Below, piece by piece: positions 30,681 through 39,665 of a DNA stretch of 64,000 nt (positions within the stretch are counted from its first letter, which is position 1; each line of letters opens with the position of its first letter). The translations under genes were made by a program, and so were the position numbers. Below the pieces are notes generated by a model. The model was not told where the DNA came from and made no database searches. It saw only the letters and a list, made by a program, of their open reading frames with translations. The DNA lies in the IMG/VR virus record IMGVR_UViG_3300042518_001429, positions 1-64,000 of that record; one strand, written 5' to 3'. The stretch is from a virus.

Positions 30681-31964
30681 TTAAGATACAGCTATTTGAG
30701 TCGGATTATTATAGTTCGGATTAGGTTGATTGGCTTGGGTTTGAACAATGTTGCCCCCTGTGTTACCTTTATTGTATGTAGGACCTGCAGGTGTGCTAAA
30801 TGGCACTGTTGCATTATCGTATGATTGAGCTCCAGAGGTCGGTATACCTGTAAACAGAGGAGCCAAAATAGAAAATTGAGTTGCAAAACCATTTAAAATA
30901 CTAGCCATTACCCCGCCCTGCAAACCTTGCAATACACTTTGCAAACCAAAGCCCATATTACCATTAAGACCGAATCCAGTTACAGAGGATATTTGCCCAA
31001 GAAAATTATTAAGGCCAGGTACCTGTCCTAGCAAATTATTAAATAGTTGTTGAGGGTTTTGCAAAATGTATACACCTTGGTTGAAGCTTGGCGGGAATAA
31101 AGAAAAGGCAGCATCTAGTGGGTTTTGTAATGCACCATTTATAGTGTTAGTAAAGGATATTAAATTATTTGTAAATGCTGTTATTTGATTAAATCCACTA
31201 AAGATAGTAGCAATACCCCCAATTTGATTTGCAAAAATTGAAAGCTGGTTTAGAAAATCAGTTAAACCAGGGAATAACTGATCAATCATATTAACCAAAA
31301 ATTGTTGTATCATATCGAATATAGCGTTTATAGCATCGCTAATAGCAGACATAATCTCCATCAACCCTGCATAGATATCAGAAATTAACTGAATAGGTAT
31401 GGCTAATATCTGATCTACTAAACCGATAAATGACTGTATACTACCTAATATATTACCAGGTATTTCTAACATTTTACCTAAATTAAAATTTTTATAGCTA
31501 CCAACAAATTTAGATCGAAGTGTAGGGCTAATTGCATCTAGTACTGGTCCAATAGCGTTTGGTAAATCAGTTAATGCACCTAAAGGATCCTTCATTACAT
31601 TTGTTAATGAATAAAGGGTAGCCCCCATAAAACCTGAAACTGGTTTTAATGTTTCTGAAATCGCTTGATTTGCCTGACTAAGACCGCTTCCAATTCCTTG
31701 AGTAACACTATTAATACCTGAAGTTACTAACCCTGCACCTGTAGCTACATAAAGGTTCGCATATTGATATTTTAATGTTTTATAAACATTATTATCAATT
31801 TTACCTTGCAGATTAACACCATTAACTACATCACCAAAATTAACAACACTTTGCTTAGCCGCAGTAATTGTAGATCTTATAGGGCCATCCGGGCTTAAGA
31901 TTTTAAAAGCTGCAGTTGTAGTATGTTGTAATTTGTCATCTGCATATGACCAAACTTGTCCCAT
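30681..31964 (-). CDS. Hydrophobic helical tail/baseplate protein
   Basis: 427 residues rich in Ile, Leu, Asn, Gln and Gly, with long amphipathic stretches (ISDIYAGLMEIMSAISDAINAIFDMIQQFLVNMIDQLFPGLTDFLNQLSIF is one region, shown here only as positions ~185-240 of the protein). The C-terminal ~60 residues are Pro/Asn-rich and disordered. Composition recalls tape-measure or hub-associated proteins, though it is short for a tape measure. It is encoded 21 nt upstream of the hub gene in the same direction. Confidence 0.55.
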   Translation of the reverse strand: MGQVWSYADDKLQHTTTAAFKILSPDGPIRSTITAAKQSVVNFGDVVNGVNLQGKIDNNVYKTLKYQYANLYVATGAGLVTSGINSVTQGIGSGLSQANQAISETLKPVSGFMGATLYSLTNVMKDPLGALTDLPNAIGPVLDAISPTLRSKFVGSYKNFNLGKMLEIPGNILGSIQSFIGLVDQILAIPIQLISDIYAGLMEIMSAISDAINAIFDMIQQFLVNMIDQLFPGLTDFLNQLSIFANQIGGIATIFSGFNQITAFTNNLISFTNTINGALQNPLDAAFSLFPPSFNQGVYILQNPQQLFNNLLGQVPGLNNFLGQISSVTGFGLNGNMGFGLQSVLQGLQGGVMASILNGFATQFSILAPLFTGIPTSGAQSYDNATVPFSTPAGPTYNKGNTGGNIVQTQANQPNPNYNNPTQIAVS

Positions 31965-32001
31965 TATATATTATTTAACCAGAGAATCTAGTTAAACAAC
32001 A

Positions 32002-32193
32002 TTACTTTACCAATCCCTTAACCCAATCAACAGCTTTCTGCCAGTAAGATTTAACTACAGGAACTGTAGCTGCTGGTACTTCAGCGGTAGCTTGAATAGC
32101 TTCTACTGTTTCCTTTTTAACTCTCTTAACTGTTTTTTTAAGAGTTGTTGAAGGTTTTTTAGTATATTTACGTTTTGTGGTATACTGTGCCAT
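32002..32193 (-). CDS. Small, very basic protein
   Basis: 63 residues. The first half is Lys/Arg/Thr-rich (TTKRKYTKKPSTTLKKTVKR), then an Ala/Val/Pro linker and an amphipathic end (VKSYWQKAVDWVKGLVK). It could bind DNA or a membrane. An ATAAATA box lies at 32203-32209, 9 nt before the start. No family recognised. Confidence 0.55.
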   Translation of the reverse strand: MAQYTTKRKYTKKPSTTLKKTVKRVKKETVEAIQATAEVPAATVPVVKSYWQKAVDWVKGLVK

Positions 32194-32215
32194 AACTATT
32201 ATTATTTATTCTATT

Positions 32216-34186
32216 TTATCTGCTAATCTCTTCCCAGTCCATTGAAGCGTGAATATCTGCGCCGTTTGAATCAGCAACAGCAACAACAGAAAGTTCATAT
32301 GGAGTTCCAGGGGTTCCGTTTAATGCATCTCTTTCCAATTGAAATTTAAATAATGCCTCTTTAAGAATATCTACTGATGTTGAACCCTGATTAGAGCCAT
32401 ACATATAACCGGAAGCTAATATTCTTCCCCCTGTATAAGTTCCTCCACCAATCTTATATTCAACAGCACTATCAACACCAGCATCAATCCAAGTTCCTCC
32501 ATTAGATGTACCGCTTGCTCGCACCTGCCAGTTATAAGTTGCATTATTCGTAGTACCTAAAAGTGAAATTGCAGTTAAGATTACAATTGCATCTAACCTG
32601 TTTGGTGTTGCTTTAAGACGAATTGACAGAACTGTATAAACCGTTCCTGCAGTTGTTAAATCAACAGGTGTTTGAACTGGTGTTCCCACTGCTTGTTGCA
32701 AACCTCTCAATTCATAACCACCTTCTGATATTACAGTGGAACATACTTGTTTTAATGTTTTGGAAACACCTGTTGCTGCCTTATTAGTAATCTCATATCT
32801 CAGAGGCAAAGATGCTGTAGTAATATAAGTTGAAGCAATTCTGTTAGCATGGTGAAATGAATGACAAACAATAAATTTACCATCGATAACAAACCCAGTT
32901 CTTACCGTTCCTAAACCAAGCCATTCGATATCTGTCCACAATATTTGTGCCTTAGTAATATCTAAAGTAAAACCAGAAGGCCCGGTTCCATCTAATTTGT
33001 CACCATTCCAAGCTGATACAGGTACTATAGTTTCTGAAGAAGGAGAACCATTTACTAATGTTCTTTCAACAAAACTCATTACACCATCATCTAGTTGAAA
33101 ATAGATACCATTATCTTGTCCAAAATAACCTACTCTCTGTCTTAAATTTGTAGCAGAAGAAGCCATGACAAATGTATTCATTACTAATAATGACTTACCG
33201 GGTTGATAAGAAAATACTTTTGTTGTTTCTCTAATAACAGAAGAACCAGATAACCCAGTTACATTTAGTTCCATCAACCCTTGATTTTGATTAAAGACAT
33301 ATGAAGCACTAACTGCAGTTAATGATGACCAGAGATTATTGTCTCTATATCTATGACTTGAATCAAATAAAGTCATAGGGGAAGATGTTCTCAATCTTCC
33401 AAAGGCATCAAGCTGAGTTGCTTCCGGTGTTGTGGTAACTTCTGTAATTGGATTTAAGACAGTAATTGAACCAGAGATTGGTAAGGTTTGAGTTGTACTA
33501 ATTGCTACAGTATTTGTTATTGTAGCATTAACAGAAGTTACAGGATTTGTTACCGTTAAAGAACCTGAAACTCCAATTGTGTTTGTAACAACAGCATTAA
33601 CAGAAGTTACGGGGTTAGTAACTGTAACACTTCCTGATATTGGCAAGGTCTGAGCTGTACTGATAGATACGGTATTTGTTATATTAGCATTAACAGCTGT
33701 AACAGGATTTGCAACTGTAACATTTCCTGATATTGGTAAAGTTTGAGTTGTACTAATTGCCACTGTATTTGATATAACAGCTGTTAAAGGCGTTACATTA
33801 GCCACTCTAACATCTAAAGCTGATAGTGTAGGATCAACATTGGCAAAATTACCTTGTTTATCTCCAATTGTTATATCATCGATAGTAGATTCTAAGTCTT
33901 GTGTAAGAACTTGAAGGCCGTTTCCATAACCAGGTATAGCTACAACATCTACGGTTACCCCTGAGCTTTCATCTGAAATGTGTACTGAACCAATATTTAC
34001 CTCTGAGGATGAAAGAGTTACTTGAAGATCAGAGAAGTTAGTTATATAATTGGCCTGAGCATATAGAGGTCTCCCTAGAGCTTCACCTTCAATAGGTATC
34101 CAGGAATAGGTTTCAGCTATTCCAACGTTATAAGCTCTTGGTGTATCTTTAGTAGCAGATAATATAGGGGTTAATACAGTTCCCAT
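32216..34186 (-). CDS. Large fibre protein with shared attachment and central domains
   Basis: 656 residues. The N-terminus (NVGIAETYSWIPIEG ... GRPLYAQANYI) matches the small protein at 2022-2399. Residues ~120-260 are a shaft built from repeats like ISTTQTLPISGSVTVTNPVTSVNA (each ~25-27 residues, about 5 units). Residues ~275-470 match the central domain of the protein at 6742-9435 (YQPGKS, GYFGQDNGIYFQLDDG, DKLDGTGPSGFTLD, LPLRYEI). The C-terminal ~150 residues form a further beta domain. It is probably a tail or baseplate fibre. A variant box TATAAGTA precedes the start. Confidence 0.7.
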   Translation of the reverse strand: MGTVLTPILSATKDTPRAYNVGIAETYSWIPIEGEALGRPLYAQANYITNFSDLQVTLSSSEVNIGSVHISDESSGVTVDVVAIPGYGNGLQVLTQDLESTIDDITIGDKQGNFANVDPTLSALDVRVANVTPLTAVISNTVAISTTQTLPISGNVTVANPVTAVNANITNTVSISTAQTLPISGSVTVTNPVTSVNAVVTNTIGVSGSLTVTNPVTSVNATITNTVAISTTQTLPISGSITVLNPITEVTTTPEATQLDAFGRLRTSSPMTLFDSSHRYRDNNLWSSLTAVSASYVFNQNQGLMELNVTGLSGSSVIRETTKVFSYQPGKSLLVMNTFVMASSATNLRQRVGYFGQDNGIYFQLDDGVMSFVERTLVNGSPSSETIVPVSAWNGDKLDGTGPSGFTLDITKAQILWTDIEWLGLGTVRTGFVIDGKFIVCHSFHHANRIASTYITTASLPLRYEITNKAATGVSKTLKQVCSTVISEGGYELRGLQQAVGTPVQTPVDLTTAGTVYTVLSIRLKATPNRLDAIVILTAISLLGTTNNATYNWQVRASGTSNGGTWIDAGVDSAVEYKIGGGTYTGGRILASGYMYGSNQGSTSVDILKEALFKFQLERDALNGTPGTPYELSVVAVADSNGADIHASMDWEEISR

Positions 34187-34214
34187 CTATAATACTTATA
34201 AAGCTCTTTAAAGA

Positions 34215-36170
34215 TTAACCTACTTTCCAAATTTCTAGTTGGAATAATATTGCTCTTGTTTCTGATGGGAAAGCAGCGGTAACGGGTTCCCGTAAACTAC
34301 CTGTTACACCACCTTGATTGCCGCGTATTCTTATACGGTAAGAACTTGCTATTGGGACATTTATTCTACCAGTAAGAACATGGTCATAAGTCATAACAGA
34401 AGACGCACTCCACGGTTTTGTCATGTATGGTGTACTCATAAGTACAGGGGCACTTGTTCCCGCTTGTTCAAAAATGTAATCAACAGCACTTTCAACACCT
34501 GAAGACCATGTTATTAAAAGAGGTGCTCTAAGAGAAATTTCATAAACACCTGCACTCGGGAATGAAACAAGACCACTTGGGTCACATGTTATACCTATAG
34601 TATCGTAACGTAAACTGTTTGTCGGGTCTTGAGGTTGACCTGGTTGAAATCTTAAAAATCTTTCTACCATAGAGCCAAAAGCGGGTCTGGATGTGTTAGT
34701 GGGTGCAGGTAAGATAATTTGAGCTGGTTGATTTTCAGCTGCTGAAGCTCCGGTTATAAGTTTTAACGTACTGACATTGGTATATGTACCAGCCATTTCA
34801 TAAAATCTAGCATATGGTATATTAGATAAATAATTTCTCATAAGTTCTGCAGTTATTTTTTTAAGAGAAGTTCCTGATGTATCATAAATTAGAAACTCAT
34901 CATTATTACTTAAGGATGTTTTGGAATTTTGATCAGTAATAACACTAGATTGAAGAGTACTTGTTATTGAAACATTTGCAGTACCGTCAAAGCTAACAGA
35001 TCCAACAACAGCTCCTGCTAAGGCTATATTTCGTGCTATTTCTAATCTATCTGCTCTATCAGCATTACCTGTAAGATTACCTGTAACATTTCCGGTTACG
35101 TCTCCGGTTACGTTACCTGTAACATTACCTGTAACATTACCTGTAACATTACCTTTTACATTTCCAACAAATCCGAAAGCTGCAGCAGAAGCTGTAACTA
35201 CTCCAGCAGAAAAATCACCGTAAGTGTCTCTTAATACTAAAGTACTTCCAAGAAGACTTGATGTACCTGTTGTTGCTTCATTAGGAACATTTGCAAACTG
35301 TAATGAACCGCTCGCGCGCACTAAAACTTTATTATCAGTTGATGCCACTATATCTGTCGGTGTACCGGTAGTGTTGGTTGCATTACCTTTTATTGAATAA
35401 GCTGGAGATGTTGCTAATTTTGCATTTGTAACATTGCCGTTTGCAATCTTAGTAACAGTAATTGCGTCAGCGGCAATTTTATCTTCTGTAACAGCAAGAG
35501 CAGAAAGTTTTGCTGTGTTAACAGCTTCATTACCTATTTTTGCATTAGTTACTACACCAGTGCCTAATTTAGTTTCAGTAACAGATCCGTCATAAATTTT
35601 AGCTTCTATAACAGCATTATTAGCAAGTTCTGTCTGATCCACTACCCCAGGATTAATATTCCAAGTAAGAGTGTTGTTCGATACGGTGATATCTCCGTAA
35701 TTTCTATCTACCAACGAACCTGATAATGCCCCGGTATCTGGTTGATTTGTCCAGAATGCTCCATCCCATTTTAAAACATGACCGTTAACAATTGTTGAGG
35801 TTAGTTTGACACCAGCAAGAGAGGATAGAGCTATGTTTGTTGAAGTTAAAAGTTGTTTACCGAATGTTGTAATGTCCTGACCAAATTTTATAGTACCTAA
35901 AGAATTATTAATAACATCTGCTGATAAAATATAACTATTAGGGTTAAAACTCAAATCAATTGTTGAAGAATCTTTTGCTGAAAGAGATTTAACAAAAGCA
36001 GAAAGAGCAACTATACGGCCATTAAGAATGCTTGATAAGCCTGTTAGTGTTGTGTAAAGACTACAAAGGTCTTGGGATAAAAGACTAAAATTATTATTAA
36101 TAACAATACGTGTATCCCCGATACAGTCAGTACCCTGAATAGAAGTTAAAGGTGTAGAACAAGCAGCCAT
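34215..36170 (-). CDS. Tail fibre protein with GNVTGN repeats
   Basis: 651 residues. The N-terminus has a motif shared with two smaller genes here: DCIGDTRIVINNNFSLL. The middle has fibre words (ADAITVTKIANGNVTNAKL, VLVRASGSLQFA) and a run of GNVTGN repeats at about residues 335-370, followed by ADRADRLEIARNIALAGAVVGSVSFDG, which is typical of T4-like long tail fibres. The C-terminal ~170 residues look like a separate globular tip (GVYEISLRAPLLITWSSGVES, RIRIRGNQGG). The box at 36178-36184 ends 7 nt before the start. Confidence 0.8.
   Translation of the reverse strand: MAACSTPLTSIQGTDCIGDTRIVINNNFSLLSQDLCSLYTTLTGLSSILNGRIVALSAFVKSLSAKDSSTIDLSFNPNSYILSADVINNSLGTIKFGQDITTFGKQLLTSTNIALSSLAGVKLTSTIVNGHVLKWDGAFWTNQPDTGALSGSLVDRNYGDITVSNNTLTWNINPGVVDQTELANNAVIEAKIYDGSVTETKLGTGVVTNAKIGNEAVNTAKLSALAVTEDKIAADAITVTKIANGNVTNAKLATSPAYSIKGNATNTTGTPTDIVASTDNKVLVRASGSLQFANVPNEATTGTSSLLGSTLVLRDTYGDFSAGVVTASAAAFGFVGNVKGNVTGNVTGNVTGNVTGDVTGNVTGNLTGNADRADRLEIARNIALAGAVVGSVSFDGTANVSITSTLQSSVITDQNSKTSLSNNDEFLIYDTSGTSLKKITAELMRNYLSNIPYARFYEMAGTYTNVSTLKLITGASAAENQPAQIILPAPTNTSRPAFGSMVERFLRFQPGQPQDPTNSLRYDTIGITCDPSGLVSFPSAGVYEISLRAPLLITWSSGVESAVDYIFEQAGTSAPVLMSTPYMTKPWSASSVMTYDHVLTGRINVPIASSYRIRIRGNQGGVTGSLREPVTAAFPSETRAILFQLEIWKVG
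35063..35168 (-). repeat. Tandem 12-bp repeats encoding GNVT units
   Basis: On the plus strand the unit is close to acattacctgta, present about eight times with a few changes (some units read acgtctccggtt or acatttccggtt). It encodes the GNVTGN run of the fibre protein. Most of the changed bases are silent, so the protein repeat is conserved more than the DNA. Confidence 0.85.
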
Positions 36171-36177
36171 TATAAAA

Positions 36178-36184
36178 TATTTAT
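36178..36184 (-). promoter_or_regulatory. Late-type promoter box for the GNVTGN fibre
   Basis: ATAAATA on the minus strand ends 7 nt before the ATG at 36170. Confidence 0.5.
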
Positions 36185-36206
36185 GCTATAGAAACCTTAA
36201 AACAAG

Positions 36207-36234
36207 TTGATTGCAGAATAGTTTCTAGTATTAT
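36207..36234 (+). promoter_or_regulatory. Sigma70-like promoter, leaderless geometry
   Basis: -35 TTGATT (36207-36212) and -10 TATTAT (36229-36234) with a 16-nt spacer; the -10 ends 6 nt before the ATG at 36241. Confidence 0.5.
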
Positions 36235-36240
36235 TTAATC

Positions 36241-36777
36241 ATGAATATATTTGTAACTAATGAAGATCCGGTTCTTGCAGCACAAGAACTCTGCGATAAA
36301 CATGTAAGATCTAAAATGCAAATTGAGTCTGCTATTATGCTGCAGAACTGTTTTACCAACGAGCAGTTACAAGATCCAAAATGTCCTAGAACAAAGACAG
36401 GCAAGGCTCGTAAAGCAGGTAAGGGGTACGCTAAGCATCAATGCACACTTTGGACTATGGAGTCAAGAGCTAATTTTATGTGGCTTGTTGAACACGCTTT
36501 AGAGATGTTCGACGAGAGGGATTATCGTTGGCCAGAATCTAATCCTCATTTTACTAAAGAGTTTATCGAATGGTGTAAACAAAACAAAGACAAGACTATT
36601 CATACAAATAATGAACCGACGCCTTTTACTATTGCGATTGCAAAAGACACCGAATGTCGGAAGATAAAAGATTTTGACAAGCTTTCTGTAATTGAACAAT
36701 ACCGGCAGTATATTATAAAAGATAAACCTTTTGTATCTTGGACTAAACGTGCCCAGCCCTTCTGGTATACAACTTAA
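36241..36777 (+). CDS. Conserved phage protein with CDKH motif
   Basis: 178 residues. The pattern MNIFVTNEDPVLAAQELCDKHV, then HQCTLWTMESRANFMWLVEHAL, PTPFTIAIAKD and KRAQPFWY belongs to a widespread phage family I recognise by sequence, but whose function I cannot state with confidence. Conserved Cys, His, Trp and Arg residues could make an active site. It has a sigma70-like promoter and may be an early gene. Confidence 0.7.
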   Translation: MNIFVTNEDPVLAAQELCDKHVRSKMQIESAIMLQNCFTNEQLQDPKCPRTKTGKARKAGKGYAKHQCTLWTMESRANFMWLVEHALEMFDERDYRWPESNPHFTKEFIEWCKQNKDKTIHTNNEPTPFTIAIAKDTECRKIKDFDKLSVIEQYRQYIIKDKPFVSWTKRAQPFWYTT

Positions 36778-36787
36778 GCATTTGTTA

Positions 36788-37081
36788 ATGGCAAAATATT
36801 CTTCAATGTATATTCCCCTGTCTATGCCTCCTACTACAGAGGATAAGTTTGCTATCTATCTCACTATAGAAGGAGATGTAGAAATGTTTCTCTATGATGG
36901 TAAACAGGTTTTTACTCCAGACTTCCCTGATATACCTATTGAGAGAATTGACTTAAAGGACGGCAGAACTATAAGACAAGAAACATTAGCTCGTATCTGC
37001 CGTTACCTCATGTCTCAGCAAACTGTTGAGTATAATAAAGAGTTTAAGTTCTGGGAAGCTTTACCTAACGATCCTTTTTAA
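36788..37081 (+). CDS. Protein of unknown function
   Basis: 97 residues from ATG 36788 (MAKYSSMYIPLSMPPTTEDKF). The frame is open further upstream, but that part overlaps the previous gene. Beta-rich first half (FAIYLTIEGDVEMFLYDGKQVF), helical second half. A strong hairpin terminator follows directly. No family recognised. Confidence 0.55.
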   Translation: MAKYSSMYIPLSMPPTTEDKFAIYLTIEGDVEMFLYDGKQVFTPDFPDIPIERIDLKDGRTIRQETLARICRYLMSQQTVEYNKEFKFWEALPNDPF

Positions 37082-37088
37082 AAAAAGA

Positions 37089-37114
37089 AACTCCCGACCT
37101 TTCGATCGGGAGTT
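37089..37114 (-). terminator. Intrinsic terminator of the major capsid gene
   Basis: A 9-bp stem AACTCCCGA/TCGGGAGTT with an 8-nt loop; on the minus strand it is followed by TTCTTTTTTT. It lies 37 nt after the capsid stop codon. On the plus strand only CTTT follows, so it mainly serves the minus strand, though it may also stop transcripts of the convergent gene. Confidence 0.85.
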
Positions 37115-37150
37115 CTTTGAATTTGTTGAGATTTTCCACCAATACCTGTA

Positions 37151-38599
37151 TTAGAGGTATGTAGCTGCTTGACCAGGTACGAACGATTGGCCCAAGCCGG
37201 TGCAGATTACCATGTGATAGTAAAGTGAAGCACCGAAGATGTGGTCAACAACACCATAACGTGTTAATAGACCTACTCTTGGACTGAAATCGTTAGGACC
37301 GATTGTGCGCTGAACCATGACAGGGATATATGGGCAGTATACGATACCTGTATCGTAGTACTCAGGGCCCTTATAACCTAACAGAGCATAGTCAACAGTT
37401 GCTGCGCGGCCTGCGGCGTAGCCAGCATTAGCGTAACTTTGTGTTGATTGTGCTTCTGTGCGTGTGTCACGATAGATTTGGAAACGGCCACCAACTGAAC
37501 CAACCTTGGCGATGCCAACAGGTGCTGTGTTAACAGAGCCTGTTACGGGCTGCCAGGTGAAGTTAGGAAGTGTTTCGAGGATTGCGCAGATACGTGGTGT
37601 AGCGATGATGAAGTTAGCAGCGCCACGACGGTTGCGAACAGCAACGCGGTTTGCTTCAACAACAATTCTGTTGTAGAAGTCACGGGCACGCTCACCTGAC
37701 CAACGGCCGTCAGCTGAGATAGCTGACCATGTTGAATAGCCAACGCCAGCGCCAGCATTCAAGCATGTTTGGATCATACGAGCAATCATTTCACGGTCGA
37801 TCTCAGCTTGAATTTCATATGACATAGCATTTGTTAATTCAGCATCGATGTCGATACCGTTCATGTTTCTTAAATCTTGTTCGAGTTCAACGGACCACTT
37901 AGCTGCGAGACGGCGTGTACCGGCTTCAACTGCGGTCTTTTCAAACGAAACAGTTACTTGAGGAATGTTTGAAGTTAATTCAAACTGTGAGAGAAGGGCT
38001 GCAACACCTGAATCTTCACCAACAACCGCGAAGGCTGAGTTACCGGAAAGAGCTGCACTGGATACACCTGTGAAGGATGTATTCAGGTAGTTATAACCGA
38101 TTTCTTTGCCTGTTACGTTTGCTTGGTTGTAGATTGAGTTAGCGGCTAAGCCGGAAGAATTACCGTCTGAACCGTTACTTGATGTGCCAAGTGCTGAACC
38201 TTCATACTTGTAGCGCATTGCGAATGCTAAGCCAACAGGACCAGTCATAGGCTGTACACCAACGATCTCATTTGTGATGAGCTCAGGGAATGTACGGCGA
38301 ATCATTGGGATGAGGACTTTTGGCAGACGTGCGTCACCAGTTGCGTAGGTATCGCGGTTAGGTACTGCGCCACCGTTGACATTTAAATTGCCACCTGTAG
38401 CACTAAATACTGAACCGTTACCAGCTACGTTTGATGCTTCAAAGCACCACTTTTCTTGGTTCTCAAGAAGGATAGCGGTGTTCAAGCGTGTGTGTTCGTC
38501 TGAGATAGCTGCAACTTTGTCTGAAGTGTAATCCAATACTGGAGTCCACTTCTCAACTAAAGCTTCAGCTCTCGATTTATCGATATGTAGAAGTTCCAT
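37151..38599 (-). CDS. 23: Major capsid protein, T4 gp23-like
   Basis: 482 residues (T4 gp23 521). The N-terminal helix (ALVEKWTPVLDYTSDKV), RLNTAILLENQEKWCFE and VGVQPMTGPVGLAFAMRYKYEG are typical of gp23. Later TAVEAGTRRLAAKWSVELEQDLRNMNGIDIDAELTNAMSYEIQAEIDREMI (described, residues ~220-275) contains the conserved region with the axial helix. The protein forms the HK97-fold shell and would be processed by the gp21 protease. It has the only strong Shine-Dalgarno in the head module, AAGGAG (38613-38618), 13 nt before the ATG, and a strong terminator, fitting very high expression. Confidence 0.95.
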   Translation of the reverse strand: MELLHIDKSRAEALVEKWTPVLDYTSDKVAAISDEHTRLNTAILLENQEKWCFEASNVAGNGSVFSATGGNLNVNGGAVPNRDTYATGDARLPKVLIPMIRRTFPELITNEIVGVQPMTGPVGLAFAMRYKYEGSALGTSSNGSDGNSSGLAANSIYNQANVTGKEIGYNYLNTSFTGVSSAALSGNSAFAVVGEDSGVAALLSQFELTSNIPQVTVSFEKTAVEAGTRRLAAKWSVELEQDLRNMNGIDIDAELTNAMSYEIQAEIDREMIARMIQTCLNAGAGVGYSTWSAISADGRWSGERARDFYNRIVVEANRVAVRNRRGAANFIIATPRICAILETLPNFTWQPVTGSVNTAPVGIAKVGSVGGRFQIYRDTRTEAQSTQSYANAGYAAGRAATVDYALLGYKGPEYYDTGIVYCPYIPVMVQRTIGPNDFSPRVGLLTRYGVVDHIFGASLYYHMVICTGLGQSFVPGQAATYL

Positions 38600-38612
38600 A
38601 GTTATTTTATTT

Positions 38613-38618
38613 CTCCTT
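38613..38618 (-). promoter_or_regulatory. Ribosome binding site of the capsid gene
   Basis: AAGGAG on the minus strand, 13 nt before the ATG. The spacing is longer than usual, but the sequence is clear, in contrast with most genes of this window. Confidence 0.55.
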
Positions 38619-38665
38619 TATAAAAAGAATATTTTCGACCTTAATGTGAGGTATGAAGGATGACC

Positions 38666-39634
38666 TTAGTGTCTAAGTTTTAGCTTAGAGCCGTCAAGCT
38701 TCTTCATCTCATTCAGATATCCGCCAACAGGAGATTGACTCTCAACTATTGGTGCAGAAATGACCTCGTCTTGTGTCTCTGTTGCTTCGGGGCGGTCAAC
38801 GGCCTCAACGATCCGTCTTGTAACCTTTTCCTTAGCATCTTCGACTTGTTCGGAGGTTTCTTTCTCGAACATCTCAACTACGTACTGATAGTTTTCTTGA
38901 ATGTACTCGGGCGATTTGCCTCTGAGTAACTTACTGACATATGCCTTAGTACTTTGTGGCATATCTTTTGTTTTTTCTTCAAGCAAAATTTTGGCTTCAG
39001 CATTGTTTAACTTAGCGTTAAGTGCTGTGTTAGCCTCTAGTGCTTCATTTAATTCCTTCTTTAAGGAATCGATTGTTGTCTTACCATCGATGAGAGCGTC
39101 TTTGATCTCTCCATTGATAAATTCTTCGTTAATACCAACAAGCTTACGAATCTCGTCAAGAACTTTGCGTGAGCGAATATTTTCAACAGCTTCATTTACT
39201 TGTGATGTTGGTACTACTTTTTCAAGATACAGATCCATGTAATTTGAAATCTCATCCACTAAACGTGAACGGAAGGATTCTGCTTCTTCTTTTAAAGTTG
39301 TTTCGTACTTCTCAACTACAGTCTCTAACTTTGCTGTGTGATCTTCGTCGATCTTTGTAAGTACTGCTTTGAGCTTTTGGGCGTGATCGAAATCAATTGT
39401 CTCAACAAGTTTTTGAAGCTTTGCTGTGTGATCAGAATCGATTGACTCGATTAATGATTCGAGCTTAGCAGCGTGATCTTCATCGATCTTTGTTGTTGCT
39501 GCTTCAACAGCAAGTTCTGCTCTTTGTTCTGCTTTTTCATTTACAGCAGCTTCGAATGCTTCGTGTACTGCGGTTAAGGTTTCTTCTGTGATGAGATCCT
39601 TAAACTGTTCTTTGAGAATTGATTTGAAGTCCAT
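38666..39634 (-). CDS. 22: Prohead core scaffold, gp22-like
   Basis: 322 residues, highly helical and charged. A repeated ~20-residue unit is visible at residues ~50-115: IDEDHAAKLESLIESIDSDH, TAKLQKLVETIDFDHAQKL and so on, a continuous coiled coil. Scaffold proteins of this kind fill the prohead and are later cut by the protease. Its place between the small core gene and the capsid gene matches T4 (21-22-23). An ATAAATA box (39645-39651) lies 10 nt before the start. Confidence 0.85.
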   Translation of the reverse strand: MDFKSILKEQFKDLITEETLTAVHEAFEAAVNEKAEQRAELAVEAATTKIDEDHAAKLESLIESIDSDHTAKLQKLVETIDFDHAQKLKAVLTKIDEDHTAKLETVVEKYETTLKEEAESFRSRLVDEISNYMDLYLEKVVPTSQVNEAVENIRSRKVLDEIRKLVGINEEFINGEIKDALIDGKTTIDSLKKELNEALEANTALNAKLNNAEAKILLEEKTKDMPQSTKAYVSKLLRGKSPEYIQENYQYVVEMFEKETSEQVEDAKEKVTRRIVEAVDRPEATETQDEVISAPIVESQSPVGGYLNEMKKLDGSKLKLRH

Positions 39635-39644
39635 ATTTGTTGTA

Positions 39645-39651
39645 TATTTAT
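39645..39651 (-). promoter_or_regulatory. Late-type box before the scaffold gene
   Basis: ATAAATA on the minus strand ends 10 nt before the ATG at 39634. The gap is a little longer than at most other starts. Confidence 0.4.
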
Positions 39652-39665
39652 TTATTCTAAAAGGG

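Noticed and set aside
35063-35168. CRISPR array
   Set aside because: The repeats are 12 bp, have no spacers and encode a fibre shaft.
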